From assembly GCF_008298035.1 (NCBI RefSeq), contig NZ_CP042910.1:5657001-5721000 (forward strand): a stretch of DNA of 64,000 nucleotides. The letters are read 5' to 3'. Within the stretch, counting starts at the first letter, position 1; every line of letters begins with the position of its first letter. This DNA comes from Gimesia maris (GTDB taxonomy: Bacteria; Planctomycetota; Planctomycetia; Planctomycetales; Planctomycetaceae). This document shows, piece after piece, positions 17,252 through 26,772 of the stretch. The position numbers and the translations under genes are program-made. The notes under the pieces are model-generated. The model saw only the letters and a program-made list of their open reading frames with translations. It had not been told where the DNA came from and made no database searches.

Positions 17252-18763
17252 CTAAGAAGTGGCAGACACTGACTGGCTGCTCTTATTTCGATAACTGCTG
17301 GCACGCTGATAGACGGACAGGTAGTTTTGAGCACTCTGTTTCCAGGACCAGTCTTTTGTCATGCCATTCTGAATCAGCTGATTCCAGAGCGGCTTATCGT
17401 AGTATGCATCGATGGCGCGCCGCATCTGTCGATAGAGTACCGTCGCATCAAAGTGCCAGAATGAGAAACCATTTGCGGTTCCGTTCTCCAGGTTCTCAGC
17501 GTGTGCATCCACGACGGAATCGGCCAGGCCTCCGACTTCATGGACAATGGGGACTGTCCCATACAGCAGACTATACATCTGATTCAAGCCGCAAGGCTCA
17601 AACTGGCTGGGCATCAGAAAGAGATCCAGGCCGGCCTCGATCTGGTGTGCCAGCCCTTCATCAAAGCCGATATATGTGGCCACTTTATCCGGGAAGCGTT
17701 TCGCAAGTTCAGAGAAAGCGGTTTCATGTCGGGGATCGCCGGTTCCCAGAAAGACCATCTGAACGTCAGTCGCCAGTAGATTTTCGGCCGCATCCAGAAT
17801 CAGGGAGAAGCCTTTCTGATCAGTCATCCGCGAGATGGTACCCAACAGAGGGGTATCCGGTTTCCGGGGCAGCCCCATGCGTTCCTGGAGAGCGGCTTTG
17901 CACTTCGCTTTTCCTTCAGACAATGTATTGACGGAATAATGGGCGGCCAGATGCGGATCGGTCTCAGGATTCCACTCACTGGTATCGACTCCGTTCAGAA
18001 TACCAACCAGTCTATCAGAGTGAGATTCGAGTACGCCATTCAGACCATAACCGAAGCGTTCGGTGCGGATCTCTTTTGCGTAGGTAGGACTGACGGTGGT
18101 GATCATGTCCGAGAAGACAATCCCGGTTTTGAGCAGATTCAATTGACCAAAATATTCCATCTGATGCCGGTTGAAGTATTTCCAGTCAATACCGGTCAGC
18201 AGCATGTCCCAATGCCAGTACTGTCCCTGGAAGGCCATATTATGAATCGTATAAACGGCGGCTGTATTTTCGAATCCGGGCCGATTCTGATATTCAATTT
18301 TCAACAGTGCCGGTATGAGTCCGGTCTGCCAGTCATTGGAGTGGATGATATTCGGCTGCAAATTGAGCTGTGACGTGAACTCCATCACCGCGCGACTGAA
18401 GAAGATGAACCGTTCACAGTTGTCCTGATAATCTCGTCCATTTTCATGATAGAGCTCGGGACGATCAAAATAGCGTGGCTGATCAATCAGATAAACATCC
18501 ACTTTCGAATCGGGAAAAGACGCCTTTAACAGGCTGGCTTCCACCTGCTTGCTGCCGACAGGGATCATTACTTTTTCAGGACAGGGTTCGAAATCGTCGG
18601 AGGAAATGCCGCGTCTGGCTGTCGACTGGGGATAAAAGGGCAGAAACAGGCTGACTTCATGCCCTTCTGCAGCCAGTGCTTTCGATAATGCGGAGGCCAC
18701 ATCGGCCAGTCCACCTGTCTTGGCAAATGGAATCGCTTCTGAGCTCGCTACGACGATTTTCAT
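17252..18763 (-). CDS. glgA: Glycogen synthase (GT5)
   Basis: 503 residues, the usual GlgA length. The start MKIVVASSEAIPFAKTGGLA contains the Lys-Thr-Gly-Gly-Leu ADP-glucose-binding motif (about residues 14-19). Other signatures are HSNDWQTGLIPALLK, YTIHNMAFQGQY, TTVSPTYAKEI, GILNGVDTSEWNPETD, ISRMTDQKGF and the C-terminal PSQFEPCGLNQMYSL followed by GTVPIVHEVGGLADSV. It transfers glucose from ADP-glucose (possibly UDP-glucose) to the growing alpha-1,4 glucan in the cytoplasm. It heads the unit glgA-galT-like, with the GH57 gene beyond. The expected partner GlgC is encoded 15 kb away. Its upstream region is shared divergently with a sensor kinase gene and holds a 104-bp repeat. Confidence 0.95.
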   Translation of the reverse strand: MKIVVASSEAIPFAKTGGLADVASALSKALAAEGHEVSLFLPFYPQSTARRGISSDDFEPCPEKVMIPVGSKQVEASLLKASFPDSKVDVYLIDQPRYFDRPELYHENGRDYQDNCERFIFFSRAVMEFTSQLNLQPNIIHSNDWQTGLIPALLKIEYQNRPGFENTAAVYTIHNMAFQGQYWHWDMLLTGIDWKYFNRHQMEYFGQLNLLKTGIVFSDMITTVSPTYAKEIRTERFGYGLNGVLESHSDRLVGILNGVDTSEWNPETDPHLAAHYSVNTLSEGKAKCKAALQERMGLPRKPDTPLLGTISRMTDQKGFSLILDAAENLLATDVQMVFLGTGDPRHETAFSELAKRFPDKVATYIGFDEGLAHQIEAGLDLFLMPSQFEPCGLNQMYSLLYGTVPIVHEVGGLADSVVDAHAENLENGTANGFSFWHFDATVLYRQMRRAIDAYYDKPLWNQLIQNGMTKDWSWKQSAQNYLSVYQRASSYRNKSSQSVSATS

Positions 18764-19330
18764 AAATTCCCAATCTATTCGGATCTCAAATCCTGCTGAA
18801 TGTCTACAATGTTTTGTAGCATTCTATACGTAATCAACGGTGGAAATAAATGGATCTGCTCACGAGAGTCACGGTGATTCCTTGAATTCGTCCCACTCTT
18901 TCCAAGATATCTTTGAATACTTAAAATCTGATATGATTTGTTTTTACGAACCAGGCGCAGAGTGACTGTGAAACTAAATTGCACATGGTTCTGGTTTTAC
19001 CTGTTTGTACAGTAATATTCGCTGACATCTCGCTCAAAATAGCGAATGTGTAATTGCAGATCAATTTCAGTTTCGTGATAGTATAGCTTCATTTACGTGA
19101 CGCCGTCGAATCGGGCATTCAGTTATCAACCACCATATTCTGTTTACCGGACATGAAATATCGTGTCTTATCAGACCTGGAATGGTACGTTGGTCGAAAT
19201 GGTCCGCACGCTCGTTGGCGTGCTCGCCTGGCATTGATCAACTGTCAATACAGGATTGATGGACCACGAATCTGTCAGAATCTTACTTTGCAACGAATCA
19301 GCAGCACGACACAGAATTTCCATATTGACC
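18764..19330. other. Divergent intergenic region between glgA and the sensor kinase
   Basis: AT-rich region with no coding frame of its own. It contains copy A of a 104-bp repeat (19163-19266) close to the kinase start, and an extended -10-like TGaTATGAT at 18929-18937 on the plus strand without a good -35. The kinase frame extends back to a TTG at 19256 inside the repeat, but ATG 19331 is the more natural start. Confidence 0.5.
19163..19266 (+). repeat. 104-bp dispersed repeat, copy A
   Basis: Aligns without gaps to 41664-41767 with 9 mismatches (about 91% identity); similarity stops abruptly at both ends. Internal structure: GCACGC-N6-GCGTGC stem, then ATTGA-N7-TCAAT-N5-ATTGA, in which the middle arm can pair with either neighbour, and GGTCC/GGACC near the two sides. 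It lies in a divergent promoter region 64 bases before the likely kinase start, in the same orientation as that gene. Confidence 0.8.
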
Positions 19331-20773
19331 ATGACTGACCCTTTAAACGTGGAGAAACTGAACGGACCGGGCGACGAGCTACAGGATCGTCCGGCGGAAG
19401 CCCCTGTTTCAACAGCCGTTCCCCGCATCCACCATGACGCTTATACCTGGCAGCTGCCGGCGGAAGAAATTACGCTGCGAATTCGCTGGTTCGGGTTGTG
19501 TGTCGGGTATGTACTGGTCAACTTTGGCGGAAACAGCTCTGCCATTCAGGTTCCCCAGTTGAACTGGATTCTGACATTAGGTGCCATCTATGCATTGGCG
19601 GATACCTACTTCAGCTTTCGCGGTCGTGTCTTTCTGGGTGAATGGCCACTGATCATTTCAGTGATGGAAGCGTTATTCATCGGTCTGCTCTGTCACTATG
19701 ACGCCGGTTTAAACAGCCCGTTCCGATTTTATTATCTGCTGTCACTGATAGTCTGCTCCATTCGACACTCGCCACAGATCGCGTATCTGACACTGGGACT
19801 GCATCTGATCAGTTATTCGACACTTTTATTCTCCAACCGCCCGTCTGACTGGGTCTCGCAGCTGTTGCTGATGATTGTCTGGATGGGCTGGGTCGCGTGG
19901 GCGAGCATTGCCTTTTCTCAACTGGTCAAACGCACGAGTATGGAGCTTTCGCTGGCGAACTCGCAGTTGAAGCAGAACCAGGAACTGCTGGAAGATCGTA
20001 TCGCCCGTCGGACAAGCGACCTGCAGGAATCGCAGGCGCTGCTGGTTCAGCAGGAAAAACATGCCGCTTTCGGACTGCTGGCAGCAGGAATTGCGCACGA
20101 AGTGGGAAACCCGCTGGCGGGCATCAGCTCACTCGTACAACTGCTCAACCGCCATAACAATGATGAATACACAAACAAACGACTGGATGAAGTCGACGCA
20201 CAACTGCGAAGAATTCAACGGATTCTTCGCGAGTTGATCGATTTCAGCCGCCCGGCAACAACCGAGCGGAATCGCTGCCAGATCAATGAACTGATTACCG
20301 AATCGTTGAACATTTCAAAATATTACAAACGGAAAAAGGGGAAAAATATTATCACCCGCTTTGCGGAGGACCTGCCTGTGGTACAGGTCGTGCGTGACCA
20401 GCTGGTGCAGGTGTTCCTGAACCTGATCCTGAATGCGATGGATGCAACAGAAGAAGGTGAATCGATCGAAATTACCACCGAAGCCCGCGGGGGACAAATC
20501 GTGATTTCGATTCATGACGACGGAGAAGGTATCCGTGAAGAAGATAAAGCGAGGTTGTTTCAACCCTATTTCACGACCAAGGCTAAAGGAACGGGGCTGG
20601 GCCTGTTTGTGTGTAAAAATATCCTGGAACACTCCAATTCCGGTACAATTGAAATTGATGATACGGTAAAAGATGGTGCCCGGTTCATAGTCTCCCTGAA
20701 TTGTGAGGAGTTACAGGGAGCAGCAGATATTCCTCCCGGACCGGCAAAAGAAATCAAATTTGTAACGACCTGA
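19331..20773 (+). CDS. Membrane sensor histidine kinase (NtrB-like)
   Basis: 480 residues from ATG 19331; an in-frame TTG at 19256 is possible but falls inside a repeat. Residues ~45-195 hold about six hydrophobic helices, with short loops and no large extracellular sensor. A coiled linker (SLANSQLKQNQELLEDRI) leads to the HisKA domain, with phospho-acceptor His in AHEVGNPLAGISSLVQLL, and the ATPase domain with the N box (LNLILNAMDATEEGE), DDGEGIREED and GTGLGLFVCKNIL. It phosphorylates a response regulator after sensing something in or near the membrane. The cognate regulator is almost certainly the next gene, which starts five bases after this stop. The signal is unknown. Confidence 0.9.
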   Translation: MTDPLNVEKLNGPGDELQDRPAEAPVSTAVPRIHHDAYTWQLPAEEITLRIRWFGLCVGYVLVNFGGNSSAIQVPQLNWILTLGAIYALADTYFSFRGRVFLGEWPLIISVMEALFIGLLCHYDAGLNSPFRFYYLLSLIVCSIRHSPQIAYLTLGLHLISYSTLLFSNRPSDWVSQLLLMIVWMGWVAWASIAFSQLVKRTSMELSLANSQLKQNQELLEDRIARRTSDLQESQALLVQQEKHAAFGLLAAGIAHEVGNPLAGISSLVQLLNRHNNDEYTNKRLDEVDAQLRRIQRILRELIDFSRPATTERNRCQINELITESLNISKYYKRKKGKNIITRFAEDLPVVQVVRDQLVQVFLNLILNAMDATEEGESIEITTEARGGQIVISIHDDGEGIREEDKARLFQPYFTTKAKGTGLGLFVCKNILEHSNSGTIEIDDTVKDGARFIVSLNCEELQGAADIPPGPAKEIKFVTT

Positions 20774-20778
20774 ATTGA

Positions 20779-22158
20779 ATGAAGAAGAGGACGAACTCCA
20801 ACGTGCAACTCAATCGATCCGTACTGATTGTCGAAGATGAAGAAGTCATTCGGACTTCGCTGGCAGAATTTCTCACCAGTGAAGGATATGAAACCATGCA
20901 GGCTTCTACGGTAGCCAGAGCGCTGGAACTGGCCCGCGATCGGGATTTTAACGTCGCGATCTGTGACGTGCAGCTGCCGGATGGAGATGGCATCGAACTT
21001 CTGCGGCGCCTGCAGAATATCAAGCCGAGTATCTTCGTGCTGATCATCACGGCTTATGCGACCGTCGAAAACACGATCTCTGCCTTCAAAGCGGGTGCCT
21101 TTGACTACCTGGTCAAACCCGTCATTTTTGACGATCTGTCTCATAAGTTGAACCGCCTGTTCGAGTACCAGAAAATATTCTATGAGAACCAGATCTTAAG
21201 AAGGGAACTGGCCCGCAGTCCGGGAATTGAAGAAGTGGTAGGCAGCAGTAAAGCGCTGCAGAAACTGCAAAGCACGATTCGAAAAATTGCAGCGACCAAT
21301 TCTAATGTGCTGCTGTCTGGTGAATCGGGAACGGGGAAAGAGCTGTTTGCCCGATCGATCCACTCGAATGGACCGAACCGCGAACAACGCTTCCTGGCCG
21401 TCAACTGCGGCATGCGACCGATCGAACTGCTCGAGTCTCAACTCTTTGGGTCGGCCAACAGTTCGCTGCAGTACCCCGCCTCCGAGCAGATTGGCGTCTT
21501 TAAAAATGCCGATGGCGGAACCGTGTACCTGGATGAGATCTCGCAACTGCCACTGGGAACGCAGGGCAAACTGTTGCGGGCAATTGAATACGGCGAGATT
21601 CTCCCTCTGGGGAGCGCCGAGCCTGTGAAAGTCGATGTGCGACTCATTGCTTCAACAACCCAGGACCTGACCGAAATGGTCAAGTCAGGGGAATTCGAAG
21701 AAGACCTGTTTTATCGACTGGACGGTATGAAAATCCATATTCCCGCATTGCGGGAACGCGTTGATGACATTCCGGAACTGGTGGAATATTTCATCTCCAA
21801 GCATTCCCGTAAAATGGGAAAACGTGTCACGGGAGCTACCAGTGAAACCATTCGCACACTGATGTCTGCAGAATGGAAAGGCAATGTCCGGCAGCTGGAT
21901 AATGCCATCGAACGCGCTGTGATGATGTGTGACGAAACGCTGATCTGCCTGAACGATCTGCCCCCGGAACTGCATCAGAACGAGCCGCCGTTACCAGATG
22001 TAGACGACCTGCGACTGGCGCTGCGACATTACGAACGAATGCATATCACACGCGTATTGAAAGACAGCACGGATAAACGGGAAGCCGCCAAGCGGTTAAA
22101 GCTTGGCTTGTCCAGCCTGTATCGTAAGATTGAAGAACTGGACATTGAGCTGGAATAA
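20779..22158 (+). CDS. NtrC-type response regulator with GAFTGA replaced by SSLQYP
   Basis: 459 residues. The receiver domain (about 12-130) has acidic residues VEDEE, phospho-acceptor Asp63 in CDVQLPDGDG, Thr in ITAYATVE and Lys in LVKPV. The AAA+ domain has Walker A GESGTGKE (181-188), Walker B GGTVYLDEI (246-254), and the sensor/arginine regions EDLFYRLDGM and PALRERVDDIP. The C-terminus is a Fis-type helix-turn-helix (KREAAKRLKLGLSSLYRKI). The loop that should read GAFTGA after LFG reads SSLQYP (residues 228-233), with no change in spacing. GAFTGA contacts sigma-54, so this protein probably regulates in another way. It is five bases downstream of its kinase. An alternative GTG start at 20803 is possible. 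Confidence 0.92.
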   Translation: MKKRTNSNVQLNRSVLIVEDEEVIRTSLAEFLTSEGYETMQASTVARALELARDRDFNVAICDVQLPDGDGIELLRRLQNIKPSIFVLIITAYATVENTISAFKAGAFDYLVKPVIFDDLSHKLNRLFEYQKIFYENQILRRELARSPGIEEVVGSSKALQKLQSTIRKIAATNSNVLLSGESGTGKELFARSIHSNGPNREQRFLAVNCGMRPIELLESQLFGSANSSLQYPASEQIGVFKNADGGTVYLDEISQLPLGTQGKLLRAIEYGEILPLGSAEPVKVDVRLIASTTQDLTEMVKSGEFEEDLFYRLDGMKIHIPALRERVDDIPELVEYFISKHSRKMGKRVTGATSETIRTLMSAEWKGNVRQLDNAIERAVMMCDETLICLNDLPPELHQNEPPLPDVDDLRLALRHYERMHITRVLKDSTDKREAAKRLKLGLSSLYRKIEELDIELE

Positions 22159-22190
22159 TCCAGGTTTTTCTGCAGAAACTCGAATCCGGT

Positions 22191-24563
22191 TTAATGGGTG
22201 AGTTTCGTCTTCGCAGGAGCATCTGCCTGTTTTGTCTGTACCTGCGGAGGGACGATATAATAGTCGCTGTATCCAGGCCCTGAACCGTAGTCGTAATCGC
22301 CAAATTTTCCGGACTGGACACCGTTCGCAAGCAGCCCCGTCACTTTGATCCCATTGGTCTGAATAATCTGCTGTACCTTGCGGATCACTCCTCGACGGTT
22401 CTTGTCGATGCGAACGACCAGCAATACGCCATCAACGATGGAAGCAATCACCGAGGGATCGCTGACAACCACCAGAGGTGGCGTATCAATCAGAATATAG
22501 TCGTATTCATTTCGCAGCTGTTTTACCAGTTCCGAGAATCCTCGAGACATCAGCATTTCGGACGGATTTTCAGGCAACATACCTGCTGTCAGAATCGAAA
22601 GATGAGTGACGCGGGTTTCCCGAATCGCAGTCTGCGCATCGATCTCACCATTCAGAACATCTCCGAGGCCAATCGAATTGGCGAGTCCAAACAGTTTATG
22701 AATGGTAGGCCGCCTGAGGTCGGCATCGATAATCAGAACTTTTCTACCTGTCTGAGCAATCGCCAGCGCCAGGTTGGAAATCGAGGTGGTTTTCCCATCT
22801 CCGGGTTCGGCACTGGTCATCTGCAGAACTTTCGCACCGCTGCGATCTGTTTTTAATAACAGAGATGTGCGCAGTGAACGAAACGACTCTGCTTCGCGTG
22901 AAGCGGGGCGATAGTAGTACCACAGCGCGGGGGCAAATTCACTGTCATCAACGACAGCATCACTTTCAGCGAACGAAGGTACTTCTCCCAGGATGGGCAG
23001 ATGCAGTTGATTACGAATTTCGTCGACAGATTTCATGGTGGTGTCCCGCATTTCACGGAAGTAGGAGAATGCCAGGATCAGTCCCAGCCCTGCTCCAGCA
23101 CCTGCCATCAGGAATTTGAGCTGGCGTTTAATGACCAGTTCATCTTTCACAGGCGCGAGCTGAGTCAGCGTGTAACCACTATTGCCTTGTGAAACTTTTT
23201 CGACGAGTAACTGTTTGAAAATGTTATCCCGTTGTGATTTGAGCTGGGCAATTTCTTCATTGTAAGACTGATCGACCACCTGAAAATCACCGACTTTTTT
23301 GGCCAGTTCGGTTTCCTGGTCAAATATTTTTGTCAGTTCCAGTTCCCGGTTCTCCAGTTCTTTCAGCTGCTGTTCCATAGACTTGAGATAGACATTCACG
23401 AAATCCACGTCTTTGGTCTTTGCAACCTGAAATTCACCAGACTCCAGATTGTCTGCAGAAATATCGAGTCCCTGGCGACGATAGAGATTGATGATCGTTT
23501 CGATGCTGCGATTCACGGCGTCCAGGTCAGGATGATTTTTCTGAAAGTCGCGTTCCAGTCGATTCTTCTGAATCAACAGAGGCATCAAATGTGTTTCTAA
23601 TGCGGTGCGGGCACGGTCGACCTGACTTGTCCCCGGAGAGGCAATCTGACCTTCGCTGGTATTACCGTTGGCAGCCTGCCCACGCGTTTGTCCCATGAGA
23701 AACTGCTGGGCCAACAGCTCAAGCGTTTCTTTAGATTCACCACTGGCAATCGCGGCTTTGAGCGAATCAATTTTTGATTTGAGTTCGGTCAGTTTCAGCA
23801 GGTTCAGACGGCGTTCGTTATCGATTGCTTTGACCCGTTCCTGGTGCACGTTGGTACTGCCGGCCACTGCCGCTTCAGATCCAGGTGTACTCTCCCAGTA
23901 CAGCGGCGCATTTTCGCGGAACTTCTGATATTCACTTTTCTTCAGTTTCAGTTCGGTGGCAATCTGCTTCTCAGCCTGCTTCAACTGCTGAATGATGTCT
24001 TCGGTGTTTTCCTCGCGGACTTCATGCAGATAACGCTTGTAGGCATCGACGACCGCTTGTGTGACAAGCCGGGCATCTTTGGCATTCGGGTTTTCATAGG
24101 TAAGCGTCAGGATGTTGAGGAACGCGCGGTCGTTACCGGAAATTCGTTTGACTTTCAGGGAATCGATAATATCCTGGGTCGGATCTTTTTCACCTGCCAG
24201 TGTAGAAAGCTGATTCAGTTTGGCTTCTTTAACTGCTTCACCCACAATTCGCGGGCTCTTGATGACATCGATATGTGCCGTGAGTTCACCGAAAGTCTGG
24301 ATTTCCCCATCCTTGATCGGCACCGGGTTTTTTTGCGAGACCTGAATTTTCGTGTTTGCAGAGAAGATCGGGCCGAGCTTCATATACGCTGCCTGCCCGA
24401 GCAGCAGTCCGGTCGCCAGTCCTAAAACCAGCAGGTATTTATTGCGCAGCAGAAGCCTTACAATATCGACACCGGGACCGGAAGAGTTCACTTCTGCGTT
24501 CTCTTCCATTCCATCGATGGCGAAATCGGATTGCTGATCCAGAGGTTGAAAGTCTGTATTCAC
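22191..24563 (-). CDS. Wzz/Wzc-type polysaccharide tyrosine autokinase
   Basis: 790 residues. Layout: polar N-terminus; first membrane helix about residues 38-58 (YLLVLGLATGLLLGQAAYM); a long periplasmic Wzz region with coiled coils (about 190-470); second helix near 500-520 (LKFLMAGAGAGLGLILAF); then a cytoplasmic BY-kinase with Walker A AEPGDGKTTSISNLALAI near 583, Walker A' VLIIDADLRRP and Walker B YILIDTPPLVVVSDP. The tail has a tyrosine cluster (GDYDYGSGPGYSDYY), the usual autophosphorylation site. It controls chain length and export of an exopolysaccharide. The epimerase gene upstream (88 bases) fits nucleotide-sugar supply. No glycosyltransferases follow on this side. Confidence 0.92.
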   Translation of the reverse strand: MNTDFQPLDQQSDFAIDGMEENAEVNSSGPGVDIVRLLLRNKYLLVLGLATGLLLGQAAYMKLGPIFSANTKIQVSQKNPVPIKDGEIQTFGELTAHIDVIKSPRIVGEAVKEAKLNQLSTLAGEKDPTQDIIDSLKVKRISGNDRAFLNILTLTYENPNAKDARLVTQAVVDAYKRYLHEVREENTEDIIQQLKQAEKQIATELKLKKSEYQKFRENAPLYWESTPGSEAAVAGSTNVHQERVKAIDNERRLNLLKLTELKSKIDSLKAAIASGESKETLELLAQQFLMGQTRGQAANGNTSEGQIASPGTSQVDRARTALETHLMPLLIQKNRLERDFQKNHPDLDAVNRSIETIINLYRRQGLDISADNLESGEFQVAKTKDVDFVNVYLKSMEQQLKELENRELELTKIFDQETELAKKVGDFQVVDQSYNEEIAQLKSQRDNIFKQLLVEKVSQGNSGYTLTQLAPVKDELVIKRQLKFLMAGAGAGLGLILAFSYFREMRDTTMKSVDEIRNQLHLPILGEVPSFAESDAVVDDSEFAPALWYYYRPASREAESFRSLRTSLLLKTDRSGAKVLQMTSAEPGDGKTTSISNLALAIAQTGRKVLIIDADLRRPTIHKLFGLANSIGLGDVLNGEIDAQTAIRETRVTHLSILTAGMLPENPSEMLMSRGFSELVKQLRNEYDYILIDTPPLVVVSDPSVIASIVDGVLLVVRIDKNRRGVIRKVQQIIQTNGIKVTGLLANGVQSGKFGDYDYGSGPGYSDYYIVPPQVQTKQADAPAKTKLTH

Positions 24564-24651
24564 GACAGCGGGTCCTGATCTATTTACTCTGCAAATGCAT
24601 TAATTCAAAAATCGAAGTGATAAAATTTTCTGAAAGCCGCGGGCTGACTGA

Positions 24652-25626
24652 TTAACAGCCGCCCAGGCATTTTTTGGATTCAGAACTGGTCGAGCCTGCG
24701 TACCAGTCAATGGTTTTCCGCAGTCCTTCTTCGATTTCTACAACAGGTTCGTAACCGAGGTCACGTTGTGCGGCAGAAATGTCTGCCCAGGAATGTTTGA
24801 CATCGCCTGTACGCGCCGGCTGAAAGTCAGGATCGTATGGTTTGTCCAACTGGTTACAGATGAATTTCAACAGATCGATCAGATTCAACGAACTGCCACA
24901 GGCAGCGTTATAAACGTTTCCGGAGACTTTGTCCGCCGGTGCCTGGGACGCCAGAATATTTGCCTGAACCACATTGTCCACGAATGTGAAATCGCGAGAC
25001 TGCAGACCATCACCAAAGATCATGGGGCGGCGTCCTTCCAGCAACGCGGAAGTAAACAGGGGAATGACAGCCGAATAAGGACTGTTGGGATCCTGGCGGG
25101 GACCAAAGACATTAAAGTAGCGAATACGGACCGTTTCCAGGTCATAGGAATTGGCAAACGCCTGACAGTATAATTCGCCTGCCAGTTTCGCAGCGGCATA
25201 AGGTGACAGAACTTCGGGAGTCTGGCCTTCATGCTTGGGCATCTGTTCCTGGTTGCCATACGCACTGCTGGAGCCGGCATAGACAACGCGCTGCACGCCA
25301 GAACGGCGGGCGGCATCAAGAACATGAACCGTTCCGGTCACGCAGGCTTCATGTGTATCGAGAGGATGTTCCACGCTACGGGGAACAGAAGCCAGCGCGG
25401 CCTGGTGGAAAACAATCTCTACACCAGCGGTGGCCTGTTCGACGGCTGCCAGATCCCGCAGATCTCCCTGCACGAACTCAACATCGTCTTTTATATGTTC
25501 CAGATTATGCAGTGCGCCTGTACTCAAGTTATCGAAGACGCGTACACGATGACCGTCTTTAATCAGACGTGTCGCCAGATGAGAGCCAATAAATCCAGCG
25601 CCGCCGGTCACTAAATAATTTGTCAC
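24652..25626 (-). CDS. NAD-dependent nucleotide-sugar epimerase (UDP-sugar 4-epimerase type)
   Basis: 324 residues, extended short-chain dehydrogenase fold. The NAD-binding loop [19 protein letters not shown] is at residues 7-25, followed by VFDNLSTG, which in GalE-like enzymes contacts the adenosine ribose. Catalytic Ser/Tyr/Lys lie in YAGSSSAYG and [31 protein letters not shown] and the C-terminal [25 protein letters not shown] are typical of UDP-GlcNAc/UDP-Glc 4-epimerases of the WbpP/Gne type. It would supply a UDP-hexose for envelope or exopolysaccharide synthesis. The tyrosine autokinase gene follows after 88 bases on the same strand. Substrate preference (acetylated or not) is unresolved. 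Confidence 0.88.
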   Translation of the reverse strand: MTNYLVTGGAGFIGSHLATRLIKDGHRVRVFDNLSTGALHNLEHIKDDVEFVQGDLRDLAAVEQATAGVEIVFHQAALASVPRSVEHPLDTHEACVTGTVHVLDAARRSGVQRVVYAGSSSAYGNQEQMPKHEGQTPEVLSPYAAAKLAGELYCQAFANSYDLETVRIRYFNVFGPRQDPNSPYSAVIPLFTSALLEGRRPMIFGDGLQSRDFTFVDNVVQANILASQAPADKVSGNVYNAACGSSLNLIDLLKFICNQLDKPYDPDFQPARTGDVKHSWADISAAQRDLGYEPVVEIEEGLRKTIDWYAGSTSSESKKCLGGC

Positions 25627-26016
25627 GATTAATTTTCCTGCATTGATTTTGTTCGGTGGAACCCACGTTCTACTGGCAGACGCCCGCGCCTGTCAGACGG
25701 AGTTCCCGTAACCTGTACCTTCAATGTAGCATTCGTTTCGCTGGAAATCCGAAATGAATTCCAGGGATTCGTGTTCGAAAGGTTCGAATCCGGATCGATG
25801 CCTGCATATCAATGCATTATAAGCAGGTATTTCTCGTACAACCAAAATAATCTGCAGGCTGCAGGAAGCCCAATGGGGACCGGTGACAGACAGGCTCAGA
25901 CCAAAAAGCATAAAACCGCTATAATCGCTACCTGAAACGGAGCTTGTAACGATTATAGACATTTTACAGAATCAACCCGTTCGTGCAGGAAAATCATACG
26001 CGACTGATTCAGAAAC
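25627..26016. other. Gene-free stretch between rlmB and the epimerase
   Basis: Contains several inverted repeats: GGATTCG/CGAATCC (25764-25791) and a long hairpin at 25919-25958. A minus-strand open frame at 25693-25962 (89 codons) lacks a ribosome binding site and protein-like composition, and I do not call it. Confidence 0.45.
25919..25958. repeat. 40-bp inverted repeat (hairpin)
   Basis: CTATAATCG at 25919-25927 pairs perfectly with CGATTATAG at 25950-25958; after one mismatch three more pairs (TAC/GTA) close a 14-base loop. It is AT-rich and lacks a T-tract on the minus strand, so it is not a standard terminator. It sits about 60 bases beyond the rlmB stop, in the path towards the epimerase gene. 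Confidence 0.6.
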
Positions 26017-26772
26017 TTATTTTGTACCGGGTCCGAAGGGAGAAAAACGCGCAATCATGATGCCTGCTGCCACAGAAGCATTCAGGGAATCTACGATACC
26101 GGTGGGGGTCAGACGGGTCACCACATCACACTGTTCCAGCGTGAGGCGGCGCAGTCCTTTCTCTTCATTGCCAATCACGACCATCCACGGGCGATCCTGG
26201 GAATAAACGGAGACATCTTCTTCGGCATGTTCTGAGGTTCCCATAATCCAGACACCGGTTTCTTTGGCCTGGGTCATCGACCGGCTCAGATTGGTTTCGA
26301 CGGCAAACGGCACCGCTTCCATGCCCCCGGACGCAACATCGTAAACGGTTGCATTGATGGGAGCAGAACGGTCTTTGGTCAATACAATCCCGCGAACACC
26401 AAAGAACGCAGCCGTTCGAAAAATAGCACCGATGTTGTGCGGGTCCTGAATACAATCCAGCGCCAGCCAGAGTCCGCCTGTTTCCTGACCAGAGTCCGGA
26501 AAGAGTTCATTGAGCACAAATGGGGTACGGGGTTTGACCAGGGCGACCGAGCCCGCGGTGCGGCGTCCCTGATCTTCGGCCTGACGGCGTTTCATCTTCT
26601 GGGGCGCTGATTTTTTGATCACGACGGGAATCCGCTGACTGCGTGCTTCGTCGGCAACATCTCCCCAACTCCCCTGCGCGGAACCAGCCGTGAGACGAAT
26701 CTCGGTGACATCAATGGGACGGGTCTGCAGAGCCGCCATTACACTGTGTGGATTTTTCAGCTCCAAAGCCAC
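26017..26772 (-). CDS. rlmB: SpoU/TrmH-family 23S rRNA 2'-O-ribose methyltransferase (RlmB-like)
   Basis: About 251 residues from a GTG at 26772 with CAGGAA nine bases upstream; a TTG at 26808 would add 12 residues. The N-terminal ~70 residues fit the substrate-binding domain (ELKNPHSVMAAL, VTEIRLTAG). The SPOUT domain carries the three family motifs: ALDCIQDPHNIGAIFRTAAF (motif 1, Asn and Arg), MVVIGNEEKGLRRL (motif 2) and GIVDSLNASVAAGIMI (motif 3), which form the trefoil knot that binds SAM. It methylates a ribose in 23S rRNA or a tRNA; the exact target is not assured. It follows the sensor kinase gene by about 100 bases on the same strand. Confidence 0.85.
   Translation of the reverse strand: MALELKNPHSVMAALQTRPIDVTEIRLTAGSAQGSWGDVADEARSQRIPVVIKKSAPQKMKRRQAEDQGRRTAGSVALVKPRTPFVLNELFPDSGQETGGLWLALDCIQDPHNIGAIFRTAAFFGVRGIVLTKDRSAPINATVYDVASGGMEAVPFAVETNLSRSMTQAKETGVWIMGTSEHAEEDVSVYSQDRPWMVVIGNEEKGLRRLTLEQCDVVTRLTPTGIVDSLNASVAAGIMIARFSPFGPGTK

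Noticed and set aside
25776-25795. GGTTCGAATCC, which looks like a tRNA T-arm
   Set aside because: The flanking bases do not form a 5-bp T-stem, and no anticodon or acceptor stem fits. It is part of a simple inverted repeat.
25693-25962. 89-codon minus-strand frame
   Set aside because: No ribosome binding site; it runs through two inverted repeats; composition is not protein-like.
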